Shown here: positions 26,203 through 34,221 of the stretch, in pieces | Layout of the letters: each line of letters begins with the position of its first letter | How positions within the stretch are numbered: position 1 is the stretch's first letter | Assembly (NCBI GenBank): GCA_016187725.1 | Contig: JACPJE010000169.1 | Span: 1 to 41,138, forward strand | DNA: 41,138 nucleotides | Source: Candidatus Latescibacterota bacterium | GTDB taxonomy: Bacteria > Latescibacterota > UBA2968 > UBA8231 | Reading direction: 5' to 3' | Notes under the pieces: model-generated | The model's database searches: none | Told to the model about the DNA's origin: nothing | Seen by the model: the letters and a program-made list of their open reading frames with translations, nothing else | Program-made: the position numbers and the translations under genes

Positions 26203-27219
26203 TCAGACCTCCAGTTCTCCCTTGCGGTAGGCCCGCAGGAAATTCTTGCAGTTGAGGTCCCGGCCCAGCAGCATCTCCTCGGTGAGCTGGTAGGGCCGGG
26301 AGCCGCGGTCCAGGGCGGCGAGCCGCGCCAGGGGGCTGCTCACCGGATCGACAATGCCGCTGTCGGCGCCGGCCTCCACGGCCAGCAGCAGGAAGACCTC
26401 GTTGACGATCTGCCTGCAGGGCAGGCCGAAGGAGACATTGCTGAAGCCGCCGGTGAGGTGGAGCTTTGGCCCGTACCGGGCCCGCAACTGGCGGATGGCC
26501 TCCAGGCAGTGCCCGCCGAACTGGATGTCTACCGAGATGGGGAAGACCAGGGGATCGATGTACAGGACTTCCGGGGCGAAGCCCTTGGCCAGGGCCGCCT
26601 CCACCATGCGCGCCGCGTTGGCCAGCCGCCCTTCGGTGCCTTCGGGCATGCCCTTTTCCCCGGCGGCGCTGATCACCAGTTCGGCCCCGTGTTCGCGGGC
26701 CAGGTCCAGGGCCTCCAACCGCTCCAGGGAGGCCGAGTTGAGCAGGCAGCGGCGGCCCTCCATGGCCTCCAGGCCGGCCCGCAGGGTCTCGACGCGCGAG
26801 GAGTCCACGGCCAGGGGCAAGGCGCTCATCTGTCTGACCGCGCGCACCAGCCACTGCATGGCCTGCCGCTGCTCCTCGTAGCGCAGGGAGACCTCGTCGA
26901 CGTTGAGATCCAGAAAATCGGCGCCGGCCTCCTCCTGGCGCCGCACCATGAAGCGCAGGTACTCCACCCCCTCTTCAGCGCCGGCCATGGCGGCCTGCAA
27001 GGCGACCTTGAGGTGCTTCACCCTCCCCTCCTGGTAGTCCTGGGTGGCCTTGATCTTCTCGGGGATGGGCAACAGGCGCAGCCGTCCCTGGGAATCGGCA
27101 AAGCGCAGCGCTTCCCCCCCCTCGGGGAGAGTGACCACCCGCTTGCCCTTGAGCAGCACCACCCGGGTGGTGTGGATGTTCTCGCCGATGGCGATGAACT
27201 CTCGCTCCCCTAACCTCAT
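26203..27219 (-). CDS. Methyl-THF:corrinoid methyltransferase (pterin-binding domain protein)
   Basis: The 338-residue protein is a pterin-binding TIM barrel like the folate domain of MetH and like AcsE. Visible marks are FIAIGENIHTTRVV at the N terminus, FLDLNVDE at 102-109, PLAVDSS at 135-141, LLNSAS at 159-164, YIDPLVFP at 220-227 and GGFSNVSFGLP at 257-267, all expected around the pterin pocket. Such enzymes move methyl between methyl-THF and a corrinoid protein. The ATG at 27219 overlaps the stop of the MTHFR gene, which makes its substrate. With separate homocysteine-methyltransferase and corrinoid genes close by, it may be one third of a split methionine synthase. AcsE-type acetogenesis is less likely because no CO dehydrogenase genes are seen. 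Confidence 0.87.
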   Translation of the reverse strand: MRLGEREFIAIGENIHTTRVVLLKGKRVVTLPEGGEALRFADSQGRLRLLPIPEKIKATQDYQEGRVKHLKVALQAAMAGAEEGVEYLRFMVRRQEEAGADFLDLNVDEVSLRYEEQRQAMQWLVRAVRQMSALPLAVDSSRVETLRAGLEAMEGRRCLLNSASLERLEALDLAREHGAELVISAAGEKGMPEGTEGRLANAARMVEAALAKGFAPEVLYIDPLVFPISVDIQFGGHCLEAIRQLRARYGPKLHLTGGFSNVSFGLPCRQIVNEVFLLLAVEAGADSGIVDPVSSPLARLAALDRGSRPYQLTEEMLLGRDLNCKNFLRAYRKGELEV

Positions 27220-28796
27220 TCTACGCCCCCCTCCTCGGCGCGGTGGTCCCGCCCCAAAAAGGCATTGGCCCAGGCGCTGGTGCCCTGGAGGGCCCCGTCC
27301 TTGAACACCACCGGCCCATTCAGCATCTGTTCCTCCTTCCCTTCGGCCTTGAGCCGCTGGTAGGCCAAAGCCCAGATGCACTCCTTCTCCCCCACCTCGC
27401 ACTTGCCCTGGCGCGTGCCGCCGCAAGGCCCATTGCGCTGGTTTTTGGCGCACTGCGATTCGGGGCAGAGAAAGGTGATTTCCGGCAGGGAGCAGTCCCC
27501 ACAGTCCCGGCAGTCAAAGGCGGCGATCTTGATGGCCTGCTCCACCCCGTGCAGGGCACGGCGCACCCCTTCGCCGGCCCCTTCGAGCGCCTGGTAGATC
27601 CGCCGGCCCGCCCTGAACCCGGCCGCCCCCGGCTCAAAGACCCGGTCGTGCACCAGACTGTTGAGCCGGTACCCCAGCGGCAGTTCCCGGCGAGCCGCCC
27701 GCAGGGCTTCGGGGCTCTTCGAGCGCAGGTATTCGCGGTTGATCTGGGTCGAACTGAGGCCCGTGCCCGGGTCCGGCTCAAAAAAGTAGAACTCCCCGGG
27801 CTGACTAAAGCGCAGCTCCCCGGCGAAGGCCCGCCAGTCCCCCTCCCCGAAACTCTCGGCCAGTTCCAGGAGGCGGTCGTAGTCCTCGTACCGCAGATGC
27901 CCCCCTAGATAGACCCCGCGGTACCCCAGCCCCCTGGCCACGGCGCACTGCCTGGCGGCGAATTCCAGGAAAAACGCCCTGCCCTGGTCGGGCGCAGCCC
28001 CCTGCTTCTCGACCAGGGCGAGCAGCTCGTCGGTGACCACCACCCCGGGGATGTGGCCGGCGTGGAAATAGCGCGCCGCGGCCAGGCTGAGCACGTACAC
28101 ATTGGCCAGCACCGGCACCTGCAGGCCGCGCAGCCGCATGTACTTGAGCAGCTCGTCCTGCTTGCGGGCGTCGTACCCGATCTGGGTGATGATGAAGGCC
28201 GCGCCATTCTCGATCTTTTTGGCCAGCTTGAAGTACTGCGGCATGAGTTCGCGTTCGTGGCGCTTGAAGTTGCTCACCACCGCGCCCGAAAAGAAACGAG
28301 TGCGCTCCATGCCCCGGCCCCCTGCCTCCAGGGGCAGGCCGGCGTTCAGGTCTGAGAACATCCGCAAGAGCCCCACCGAGTCGATGTCGAACACGCCGCT
28401 GGCCCGGCCCTGGTATCCGCCGGTGGGAAAGTCCCCGGACAAGGCCAGGACATTGTCGAATCCCTCGCTGGCCAGTTGCCAGGCGTGGCTCTGCAGGGCA
28501 TTGCGGTTCCAGTCCTTGCAGGAGAGGTGGATGATGACCTCCTGTCCCCTGGCCAGCAGGTCCGTGCCCAGGGTGTCGGCGCTGAGCATGGCGCTGCCGC
28601 CGGGATTGTCCGTGATGCTCAGGGCGTGCACCCGGGGGTGCTGGGCCAGGAGCCGGGCCAGTTCCAGCACTCGCCGGCCGCTGCGCTCGGTGATGATTCC
28701 GCGCGAGGTCACCAGTTCCACGCAGGTGGCGAACTCCCCTGTCTCCGCCAACAGGTGGCGCCAGGTGGGCTTGATGCCGGCGATTGGAGCGCGCAT
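27216..28796 (-). CDS. Methylenetetrahydrofolate reductase with C-terminal MTHFR_C cysteine-rich domain
   Basis: The 526-residue protein has an N-terminal MetF-like barrel (about 1-310) with GEFATCVELVTSRG, VHALSITDNPGGSAM, CKDWNRNALQSHAW, LSGDFPTGGY and IGYDARKQDELLKYM. A C-terminal cysteine-rich domain (about 400-480) contains DCRDCGDCSLPEITFLC, ESQCAKNQRNGPCGG and GKCEVGEKECIWA, matching the MTHFR_C or MetV-like tail that is a separate subunit in acetogens. MetF-MetV enzymes can use reductants other than NADPH. The enzyme makes methyl-THF and overlaps the methyltransferase gene (ATGA), so substrate and user are coupled. The start is the ATG at 28796, preceded by AGGGGA. Confidence 0.9.
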   Translation of the reverse strand: MRAPIAGIKPTWRHLLAETGEFATCVELVTSRGIITERSGRRVLELARLLAQHPRVHALSITDNPGGSAMLSADTLGTDLLARGQEVIIHLSCKDWNRNALQSHAWQLASEGFDNVLALSGDFPTGGYQGRASGVFDIDSVGLLRMFSDLNAGLPLEAGGRGMERTRFFSGAVVSNFKRHERELMPQYFKLAKKIENGAAFIITQIGYDARKQDELLKYMRLRGLQVPVLANVYVLSLAAARYFHAGHIPGVVVTDELLALVEKQGAAPDQGRAFFLEFAARQCAVARGLGYRGVYLGGHLRYEDYDRLLELAESFGEGDWRAFAGELRFSQPGEFYFFEPDPGTGLSSTQINREYLRSKSPEALRAARRELPLGYRLNSLVHDRVFEPGAAGFRAGRRIYQALEGAGEGVRRALHGVEQAIKIAAFDCRDCGDCSLPEITFLCPESQCAKNQRNGPCGGTRQGKCEVGEKECIWALAYQRLKAEGKEEQMLNGPVVFKDGALQGTSAWANAFLGRDHRAEEGGVE

Positions 28797-28808
28797 GTCC
28801 CCTAGCGC

Positions 28809-29807
28809 CTATGAATGGTCCATGGCGGCGCGCAAGGCCCGGATGTGGGCCGGGGTGGTGCCGCAGCAGCCGCCGATCAGGTACGCCCCCTCCCCCAGCA
28901 ATTCGCCGACCTTGGCGGCCATCTCCTCGGGAGCATGGGGGTAGTGGGTGGTCTTGCGGTCCTTGTCCAGGCGGGGCAGGCCGGCGTTGGGATAGGCCAT
29001 GAAACGCTTGGCCTCCAGACCTCGCTCCTCCATGGCCTGGCGCAGCTGGCGCACCCCGTTGATGGCATAGGGCATGCCGGTGTGTTCGGGCCGCTCGGGT
29101 TCGGCCCCGCAGTTGAGGCCCAGCAACTGGACGTGGTCGAGCAGGTTCACCCCTTCCGAGAATTCGCCGCCGGCCAGGATCTCCAGCAGATCCTCCGCCG
29201 AATGGCCCCAGTCCGTGCGGTAGATCTCCCTGCCACTCTTGCGGTCGCGGGTGTACTTGTAGGTGAGATTGACGGCGATGGGCAGACCGGTCTGCCGCGC
29301 TGCCTCGGCGGCCATGGCCGCCTCCTTGGCCGAGAACATGGTCTCGATGCAGAAGAAGTCCACCCCCTCCTCGGCCAGCGTCCCCACCACCCGCTGGTGC
29401 GCTTCGCGCACGGCCTTGTCGGCGATGCCGAAATCCACCCCGCCGCTGTCGGCCTCGATGGCCCCCGGCGAAGGGCCGATGGAGCCGGCCACGTACACCT
29501 GCCTGCCGCTGCGCTCCACGGCCTGGCGGGCATGGCGCACCGCCAGCCGCACCAATTGCTCGGCCGCTGCCGCGTCCCGCTCGGCCATCTGCAGATGCAG
29601 GGGCGAGGCCACGAAGGTATTGGTCTCGATGACGTCGGCCCCGGCTTCGATAAAATCCCCGTGGATGGCCACCACCACCTCGGGGTGCAGTTCGTTGGCC
29701 AGGGCGCTGTTGGTCAGCCGGATGCCCCTGGCGAAGAGTTCGGAGCCGAAGCCCCCGTCGAAGATCATCGGGGTGGGGTCCTGCAACCTTTCGAGAAAGG
29801 ATTTCAT
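28809..29807 (-). CDS. Homocysteine S-methyltransferase domain protein
   Basis: The 332-residue protein matches the homocysteine-binding zinc domain of MetH and BHMT. It has MIFDGGFGSELFARGI at the start, ADVIETNTF around 58-65, the SIGPS loop, and the three zinc cysteines C233 (GLNCGAEP) and C314-C315 (GGCCGTTP). The ATG at 29807 has GAGGG upstream; an in-frame ATG 18 codons earlier lies in the RACo gene. It is flanked by MTHFR/methyl-THF methyltransferase genes and by corrinoid and activase genes, the arrangement expected of a methionine synthase split into parts. Other acceptors with thiol groups remain possible. Confidence 0.88.
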   Translation of the reverse strand: MKSFLERLQDPTPMIFDGGFGSELFARGIRLTNSALANELHPEVVVAIHGDFIEAGADVIETNTFVASPLHLQMAERDAAAAEQLVRLAVRHARQAVERSGRQVYVAGSIGPSPGAIEADSGGVDFGIADKAVREAHQRVVGTLAEEGVDFFCIETMFSAKEAAMAAEAARQTGLPIAVNLTYKYTRDRKSGREIYRTDWGHSAEDLLEILAGGEFSEGVNLLDHVQLLGLNCGAEPERPEHTGMPYAINGVRQLRQAMEERGLEAKRFMAYPNAGLPRLDKDRKTTHYPHAPEEMAAKVGELLGEGAYLIGGCCGTTPAHIRALRAAMDHS

Positions 29808-29817
29808 CGCTTTTCCC

Positions 29818-31428
29818 TCAGAATGTATCCGGCATGGGCTTGAACTGGCAACCCTCCACAAAGATCTCGAAGAAGTCCGGGGTAGTCTCCAACTCCACGT
29901 GCTCGACGGTCTTCACCAACTCCTCGATGGCCTGGCGCTGGCGGCGGGAGAGCAGCACCTGGCGAGCGCCCAGGGCCGCGGCATTGCCCACCTTGAATAT
30001 GCGCTCGGCGGGCACCGGCGCCAAAAAGCCGATCTCCACCGCATTGGCCACGTCGATATAATTGGCAAAGCCCCCGGCCAGGAAGAGCCGCTGCACCTGG
30101 GCCGGAGAGGCCCCGAAATGGCGCAGCGCGATGTACTGGCCGCAGTAGTTGGCGGCCTTGGCCTGGGCCAGGTGGCTGGCGTCCTGGCGCGAGAAGGTGA
30201 TCTCGGGAGCGATGGCCAGGGAGTAAGCCTTGTCGGCGAAAACCCCCTTGGGCGTCATGCGTCCGTGCCGGCGCAGCTCGGCCAAGAGATCGATGAGCCC
30301 AGATCCGCAGATCCCCTCGGGCGCCTTCCCGCCGATGGTGCGGTACTCAAAATGGCCTTCCACCCAGCGCACCCTCTCGATGGCTCCCTCGTACCCAGGC
30401 ATCCCGTACTGGATCAACCCCCCCTCGAAGGCCGGACCCGCCGGGCAGGAGGCCGCCACCCAGCGTTGGCCGTCGCCCACCACCACCTCGGTGTTGGTGC
30501 CCACGTCCACCAGCATCACCAGTTCGCGCCGGGCCCGGGCATCGATGGCCACCAGTCCAGCGGCCGTGTCCCCCCCCACATGGCTGGCGATCAGGGGCAG
30601 GCCGTAGACCCTGGCCCTGGGGTGGAGGCGCAGGTGCAGGCTCCGCGCCTCCGCCAGCTGCGAGGTGCTCTGCCTCTTGCCGGCCCGCCACTCGTGCTCG
30701 ACCAGGGATTTGTAGGGCTTCTGGCCGATGCCCTGTACGTCCAGGCCAAAAAAAAGATCGCGCATGGTGGTGTTGCCGGCCACCACCAGTTCGTAGATCT
30801 CCCGCCGGGTGCAGCGCTGCTGCCGGCACAACTCGCGGGCCTGGCGATTGACTGCCTTGATGACGGCCTGGTGCAGTTCCCCCCGGAAGGGCCCCCCGTC
30901 GTAGGAGATGCGGTTCATCACGTCGCTGCCCCCGAAACGCTGGGGGTTTTCGCAAGAGCTGGCCGCCAGGACCTGGCCGTTTTCCAGATCTACCAGCTCA
31001 AACACCAAAGTCGTGGTGCCCAGATCCACCGCCAGCCCCAGCAGGCGCCCCCGGTAGGTGTCGATCACCTCCCCGGCGTAGACCACCGCGTCCCCCTCCC
31101 TTTTCACCAGGGGGTCCAGTTCCATTGGCCCATCCTGCTCGGGCATCAGGATCTGGGGCCGGCGGGCCAGAGGGGCAAAACGCAGGACCGTCCCCTCATC
31201 GACCACCTGCGCCTGGCAGGCCAGCCTGAAGGGCTCGCGCAGGAAGGCCTCGGCCGGGGTGCGGGGGCTCAGGCTCTCCAGGCCCTCCTTCACCTCGACG
31301 ATGCACTCGTGGCAGCGCCCGCTGCGGCCGCAGGAGGTGGGCACCCGCAGATCCAGCTGGTCAGCGCGGTCGAAAAGGGTCTGGATGGGGCGGGAGGACG
31401 GGGAATCGCCAGGCGAGGCAGGGGGCAT
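29818..31428 (-). CDS. RACo-type corrinoid activation protein (2Fe-2S ferredoxin + ASKHA)
   Basis: The 536-residue protein reactivates oxidised corrinoid (Co(II) to Co(I)) with ATP and low-potential electrons. The N terminus holds a plant-type [2Fe-2S] motif, C33-x5-C39-x2-C42 and C71 (TSCGRSGRCHEC ... LACQAQ). Residues about 145-510 are an ASKHA ATPase with LAVDLGTTTLVFEL, VAGNTTMRDLF, MLVDVGTNTEVVV, GSGLIDLLAEL and FLAGGFANYIDV. Proteins of this make-up (RACE/RACo, DUF4445) accompany corrinoid methyltransferases. Here it precedes the homocysteine methyltransferase gene and follows a four-cysteine small protein and the corrinoid protein. It probably replaces the SAM-dependent reactivation domain of normal MetH, none of which is in the window. 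Confidence 0.9.
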   Translation of the reverse strand: MPPASPGDSPSSRPIQTLFDRADQLDLRVPTSCGRSGRCHECIVEVKEGLESLSPRTPAEAFLREPFRLACQAQVVDEGTVLRFAPLARRPQILMPEQDGPMELDPLVKREGDAVVYAGEVIDTYRGRLLGLAVDLGTTTLVFELVDLENGQVLAASSCENPQRFGGSDVMNRISYDGGPFRGELHQAVIKAVNRQARELCRQQRCTRREIYELVVAGNTTMRDLFFGLDVQGIGQKPYKSLVEHEWRAGKRQSTSQLAEARSLHLRLHPRARVYGLPLIASHVGGDTAAGLVAIDARARRELVMLVDVGTNTEVVVGDGQRWVAASCPAGPAFEGGLIQYGMPGYEGAIERVRWVEGHFEYRTIGGKAPEGICGSGLIDLLAELRRHGRMTPKGVFADKAYSLAIAPEITFSRQDASHLAQAKAANYCGQYIALRHFGASPAQVQRLFLAGGFANYIDVANAVEIGFLAPVPAERIFKVGNAAALGARQVLLSRRQRQAIEELVKTVEHVELETTPDFFEIFVEGCQFKPMPDTF

Positions 31429-31437
31429 GGAACCCCT

Positions 31438-31728
31438 TCAGCGGCGGAGCTTGTCGCGCAGGGCAGCGGCCTTTTCAGGACCCAGGGTTTCCCAGGCGCT
31501 GCGGTAGTCCAACTGGCCGTCCTGGGCGGCGCAGCCCTGCAGGCCTCCGGGCTCGCGGGCCGGGCGCTGGTTGCGGCAGCCGAACTGGGCGGTGCACTGG
31601 TCGCGGCGATCCTTGTACGGGCAGCGGTATTTGGCCTGCTCGTCGGCGTGGACCACCATGCCGGCAAAGATCTCGCTGATCCGCTCCAGCCTTTGCTTGA
31701 AGGCTTCGGGGTCGATGGGCTGGGTCAC
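31438..31728 (-). CDS. Small four-cysteine protein between corrinoid protein and activase
   Basis: The 96-residue product starts with GTG at 31728, which overlaps the TAG of the corrinoid gene (TAGTG) and has GGGAG upstream. C36, C45, C51 and C66 (RCPYKD, DQCTAQFGC, LQGCAA) could bind a metal or an iron-sulfur cluster. No signal peptide or membrane helix is seen. I do not recognise the family. Its fixed place between corrinoid protein and activase makes it a candidate electron carrier, corrinoid chaperone or third subunit, but the sequence alone does not say which. Confidence 0.7.
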   Translation of the reverse strand: MTQPIDPEAFKQRLERISEIFAGMVVHADEQAKYRCPYKDRRDQCTAQFGCRNQRPAREPGGLQGCAAQDGQLDYRSAWETLGPEKAAALRDKLRR

Positions 31729-32474
31729 TATTTGACTCCCAACAGGCGCTTGGCCAATGACACGCAGGCCAGGGCGTCCTTGCCGTACCCGTCGGCGCCC
31801 ATGTCGTCGGCAAAGTCCTGGGTCACCGGCGCCCCGCCCACCATGATCTTGACTTCGTCGCGCAGGTCCGCGTCGATGAAGGCCTCGATGGTCTTGCCCA
31901 TATTGGGCATGGTGGTGGTCAACAGGGCCGACATACCCAGCAGGGTGGCCTGGTTTTCCTCCACCGCCTCGATAAATTTGTCGGGCGAGGTGTCCACCCC
32001 CAGATCGATGACCTCGAAACCGGCGCCCCGCAGCATCATGATGCACAGGTTCTTGCCGATATCGTGCAAATCGCCCTTGACCGTACCCATTACCACCTTG
32101 CCCAGCGGTTCAATGCCCGAAGCCGAGAGGATGGGCTCGATGTGGACCATGCCCGCCTTCATGGCCCGGGCGCAGGCCAGTACCTCGGGGACAAAGATGA
32201 TGTTCTCGCGGAACTTGATGCCCACCACCGCCATGCCCGCGATCAGCCCGTCGTCCATCACCTCCAAAGCTTCGATCCCCGCGTCGAGGGCCTCCCGGGT
32301 GAGCTGGTTGACCAGGACGTGCTCCCCCTCGATGAGGGCCGCGCTGATGGCCTGCATGGAGGGCCTGGCCTTGGCGAAGTTGTCGATCAGGCGCTGCCGC
32401 TCGTCGGGCCGCTCGATGTACTCCTCGATCTCCTGGCGGATGAATTCGTTGTGGATGTCGCTCAACTGTGCCAT
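31728..32474 (-). CDS. Corrinoid (cobalamin-binding) protein of methyltransferase system
   Basis: The 248-residue protein is a two-domain corrinoid carrier like MtaC/MttC or the B12 module of MetH. Residues about 1-120 are the helical cap and 125-248 the Rossmann-like B12 domain. The cobalt-ligating D135-x-H137-x2-G140 (GDLHDIGKN) is present, as are the SALL at 182-185 and VGGAP at 212-216 positions that wrap the nucleotide tail. The ATG at 32474 is preferred: an upstream ATG at 32513 lies inside a palindromic repeat. The protein is probably the methyl carrier between the UroD-like methyltransferase, methyl-THF methyltransferase and homocysteine methyltransferase encoded nearby. The stop overlaps the start of the small cysteine gene. 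Confidence 0.92.
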   Translation of the reverse strand: MAQLSDIHNEFIRQEIEEYIERPDERQRLIDNFAKARPSMQAISAALIEGEHVLVNQLTREALDAGIEALEVMDDGLIAGMAVVGIKFRENIIFVPEVLACARAMKAGMVHIEPILSASGIEPLGKVVMGTVKGDLHDIGKNLCIMMLRGAGFEVIDLGVDTSPDKFIEAVEENQATLLGMSALLTTTMPNMGKTIEAFIDADLRDEVKIMVGGAPVTQDFADDMGADGYGKDALACVSLAKRLLGVK

Positions 32475-32505
32475 GTAGTTCTGTGATCCCTCGAAAGCAT
32501 ATGGA

Positions 32506-32530
32506 GGGCGCATCGCGCTGCGCCCCTACG
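32506..32530. repeat. REP-like palindrome of the TAGGGGCGCA type
   Basis: GGGCGCA at 32506-32512 pairs perfectly with TGCGCCC at 32519-32525, followed by CTACG. The 'GTAGGGGCG..TGCGCCC' form is like short palindromic repeats dispersed between genes in several phyla. It fills the 68-base gap between the UroD-like and corrinoid genes. Only one copy is seen in this window. Confidence 0.55.
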
Positions 32531-32542
32531 GTGTCCTGCCCA

Positions 32543-33586
32543 TCAATTCCGGGTCGCTTGTTCGCGGTGCCAATCGCGCACGGCCTTGGGGATCTCCTTG
32601 AGATTCTCGATGGCGGTCTGCAGGGGGATGGCGCACTCGGGCCCCACCAGCTCCACCCCGGCCTCCAGGTTGCGGTACACCTCCTGGCGCACCTCCGCCG
32701 GCCCCTTGGAGAAGAGGGTCTCCGGATTGTTGAGGTTGCCCACCAGGGAGATGCGCTTGCGCACGATCTCCATGGACTCGGCCGGCTTGTTCTTGGAATC
32801 GAAGTGAAAGGCGGCCATCCCGGTCTGGGCGATGTACTCCATGCGGTCCACGGTGCGCCCGCAGATGTGGAGGATGATAGGAGCCGGCAGCCGCTGGGCG
32901 AATTCGATGTGCAAATCGCGCAGGTACCGGGCGTAGTACTCGCCGCTGACCAGGTCGCCGGTGGCGTGGTCGGGCAAGGTGAGGGCGTCGGCGCCGGCCT
33001 CGATCTGCGCCAGGCCAAAGGCCACGGTCACCTCCTTGAGGCGGTCCAGGCACTCTTTGGTCTTGCCCGGGTCGTCCAGGGACATCAGCAGGAAGGGCTC
33101 CACGCCAAAACCGTGGTACCCCAGGGACCAGGGCCCCATGGTCTTGCCGACGATGGCCACCTCGTCGCCGTACTCCCGCCGGAGTATTTTGATCGCCTCG
33201 ATCACGCAGCGGGTGTCCGGATGGCTGAGCAGGTCAGGGGGCACCACGATGTCCTCGGGCTGCTCCCAGATGGGTTCGCGCATCTTGACCGTTGGCCAGT
33301 TATCTTTTTGTTCCCACTGGATCTTGCAGCCCAGGGCCGAGGATTCCTGGATGATGCTGAAGACCGGCATGATGCTGTCGAAGCCCAGCTCGGTGTACCC
33401 GGTGGCGGCCAGGCGGGCCATCAGTTCGGGTTCCCGGTTGGCCTCGGGAAAGGGGGCGTCCACCAGGTCCATCAGTTCGACGGTGGCCACTGAGGTGGGG
33501 TTGCACACCGGGGTGCGATCCACCGGCTGGCGCTGCAGGGCGGCTAGCACGCGCTGACGACTGGTCATCGGCTTTACCTGGATCAT
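32543..33586 (-). CDS. Uroporphyrinogen decarboxylase-family methyltransferase (MtaA/MtbA-like)
   Basis: The 347-residue protein belongs to the UroD superfamily branch that moves methyl groups with a zinc thiolate activator. Zinc ligands are visible as H240-x-C242 in LHICGR and C318 in GPECAI, the motif of MtaA and CmuA-type enzymes rather than heme-pathway HemE. The N terminus MTSRQRVLAALQRQPVDRTPV is also typical. It precedes the corrinoid gene, so it probably methylates or demethylates that protein. In methanogens such enzymes act on coenzyme M; the acceptor or donor here is unknown. Start at ATG 33586 has GAGGGGG upstream; an ATG six codons later is possible. Confidence 0.87.
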   Translation of the reverse strand: MIQVKPMTSRQRVLAALQRQPVDRTPVCNPTSVATVELMDLVDAPFPEANREPELMARLAATGYTELGFDSIMPVFSIIQESSALGCKIQWEQKDNWPTVKMREPIWEQPEDIVVPPDLLSHPDTRCVIEAIKILRREYGDEVAIVGKTMGPWSLGYHGFGVEPFLLMSLDDPGKTKECLDRLKEVTVAFGLAQIEAGADALTLPDHATGDLVSGEYYARYLRDLHIEFAQRLPAPIILHICGRTVDRMEYIAQTGMAAFHFDSKNKPAESMEIVRKRISLVGNLNNPETLFSKGPAEVRQEVYRNLEAGVELVGPECAIPLQTAIENLKEIPKAVRDWHREQATRN

Positions 33587-33595
33587 CTCACCCCC

Positions 33596-34219
33596 TCATT
33601 GTTGTTGGGCACTGGGAGCCACCAGCATCCCGCGCGCGGCCAGCAATTCCTGTTCGCGCAGGGTGGCCCGCACATTGACCGCCCGCACCAGCAGCAGGCC
33701 CACCAGGGCATCGTGGGCCTGGCCGCAGGCAAAAGCCACCTGGTCCGGGGCCGGGGCCTGCAACTGGCCCAGCTTGACCAGGCCGGCCGCCACTGCCGCG
33801 GCCCGGCTGGCATCCCCCCCTTCCAGCCCTACCCGGTACTCCCCGCCCCCCAGGGCGGCAATCTCGATCTGATGGCTGGATTTTTTGTCGAAGAAGGTCA
33901 AGGGCCGCTGGGCTGCCGGCTGGCCGGGGCCCTGCTTGCAGGCCTCGAGAAAAACCCGTCTGCAGGCCAGTTCGTGGTCGGCCCCGCAGGAAAAGCGCAG
34001 CAGGCGGGGACCAGCCAGTTCCATCCCGCCCAGGACCGCCATGGCCCCGGCGATGCTGTCCAGGCGATCCTCAGCCCCGGGGCGGCGGCTGTAGCTGTGG
34101 ACCAGGTAGACCGGTCCGGCCGGCGAAGCCTGCCTGTAGAGGGCGAGGGTGATGTCGTGGAAATGCGGATCCATGGGAACCAGTTCGACCCGCCGGCCCA
34201 GTTCCGCGGTCTGCCCCAT
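33596..34219 (-). CDS. Uncharacterised protein of the corrinoid operon
   Basis: I do not recognise this 207-residue protein. It has no signal peptide or membrane segment. The middle (RFSCGADHELACRRVF) has two cysteines 9 apart, and the second half is a Gly/Ala-rich alpha/beta-looking region (GLEGGDASRAAAVAAGLVKL ... DALVGLLLVRAVNVRAT). It begins with ATG at 34219, two bases after the kinase stop, and ends nine bases before the UroD-like gene start, so it is co-translated with both. Codon use is like its neighbours. It may act on the small molecule handled by the kinase and methyltransferase. Confidence 0.6.
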   Translation of the reverse strand: MGQTAELGRRVELVPMDPHFHDITLALYRQASPAGPVYLVHSYSRRPGAEDRLDSIAGAMAVLGGMELAGPRLLRFSCGADHELACRRVFLEACKQGPGQPAAQRPLTFFDKKSSHQIEIAALGGGEYRVGLEGGDASRAAAVAAGLVKLGQLQAPAPDQVAFACGQAHDALVGLLLVRAVNVRATLREQELLAARGMLVAPSAQQQ

Positions 34220-34221
34220 GG

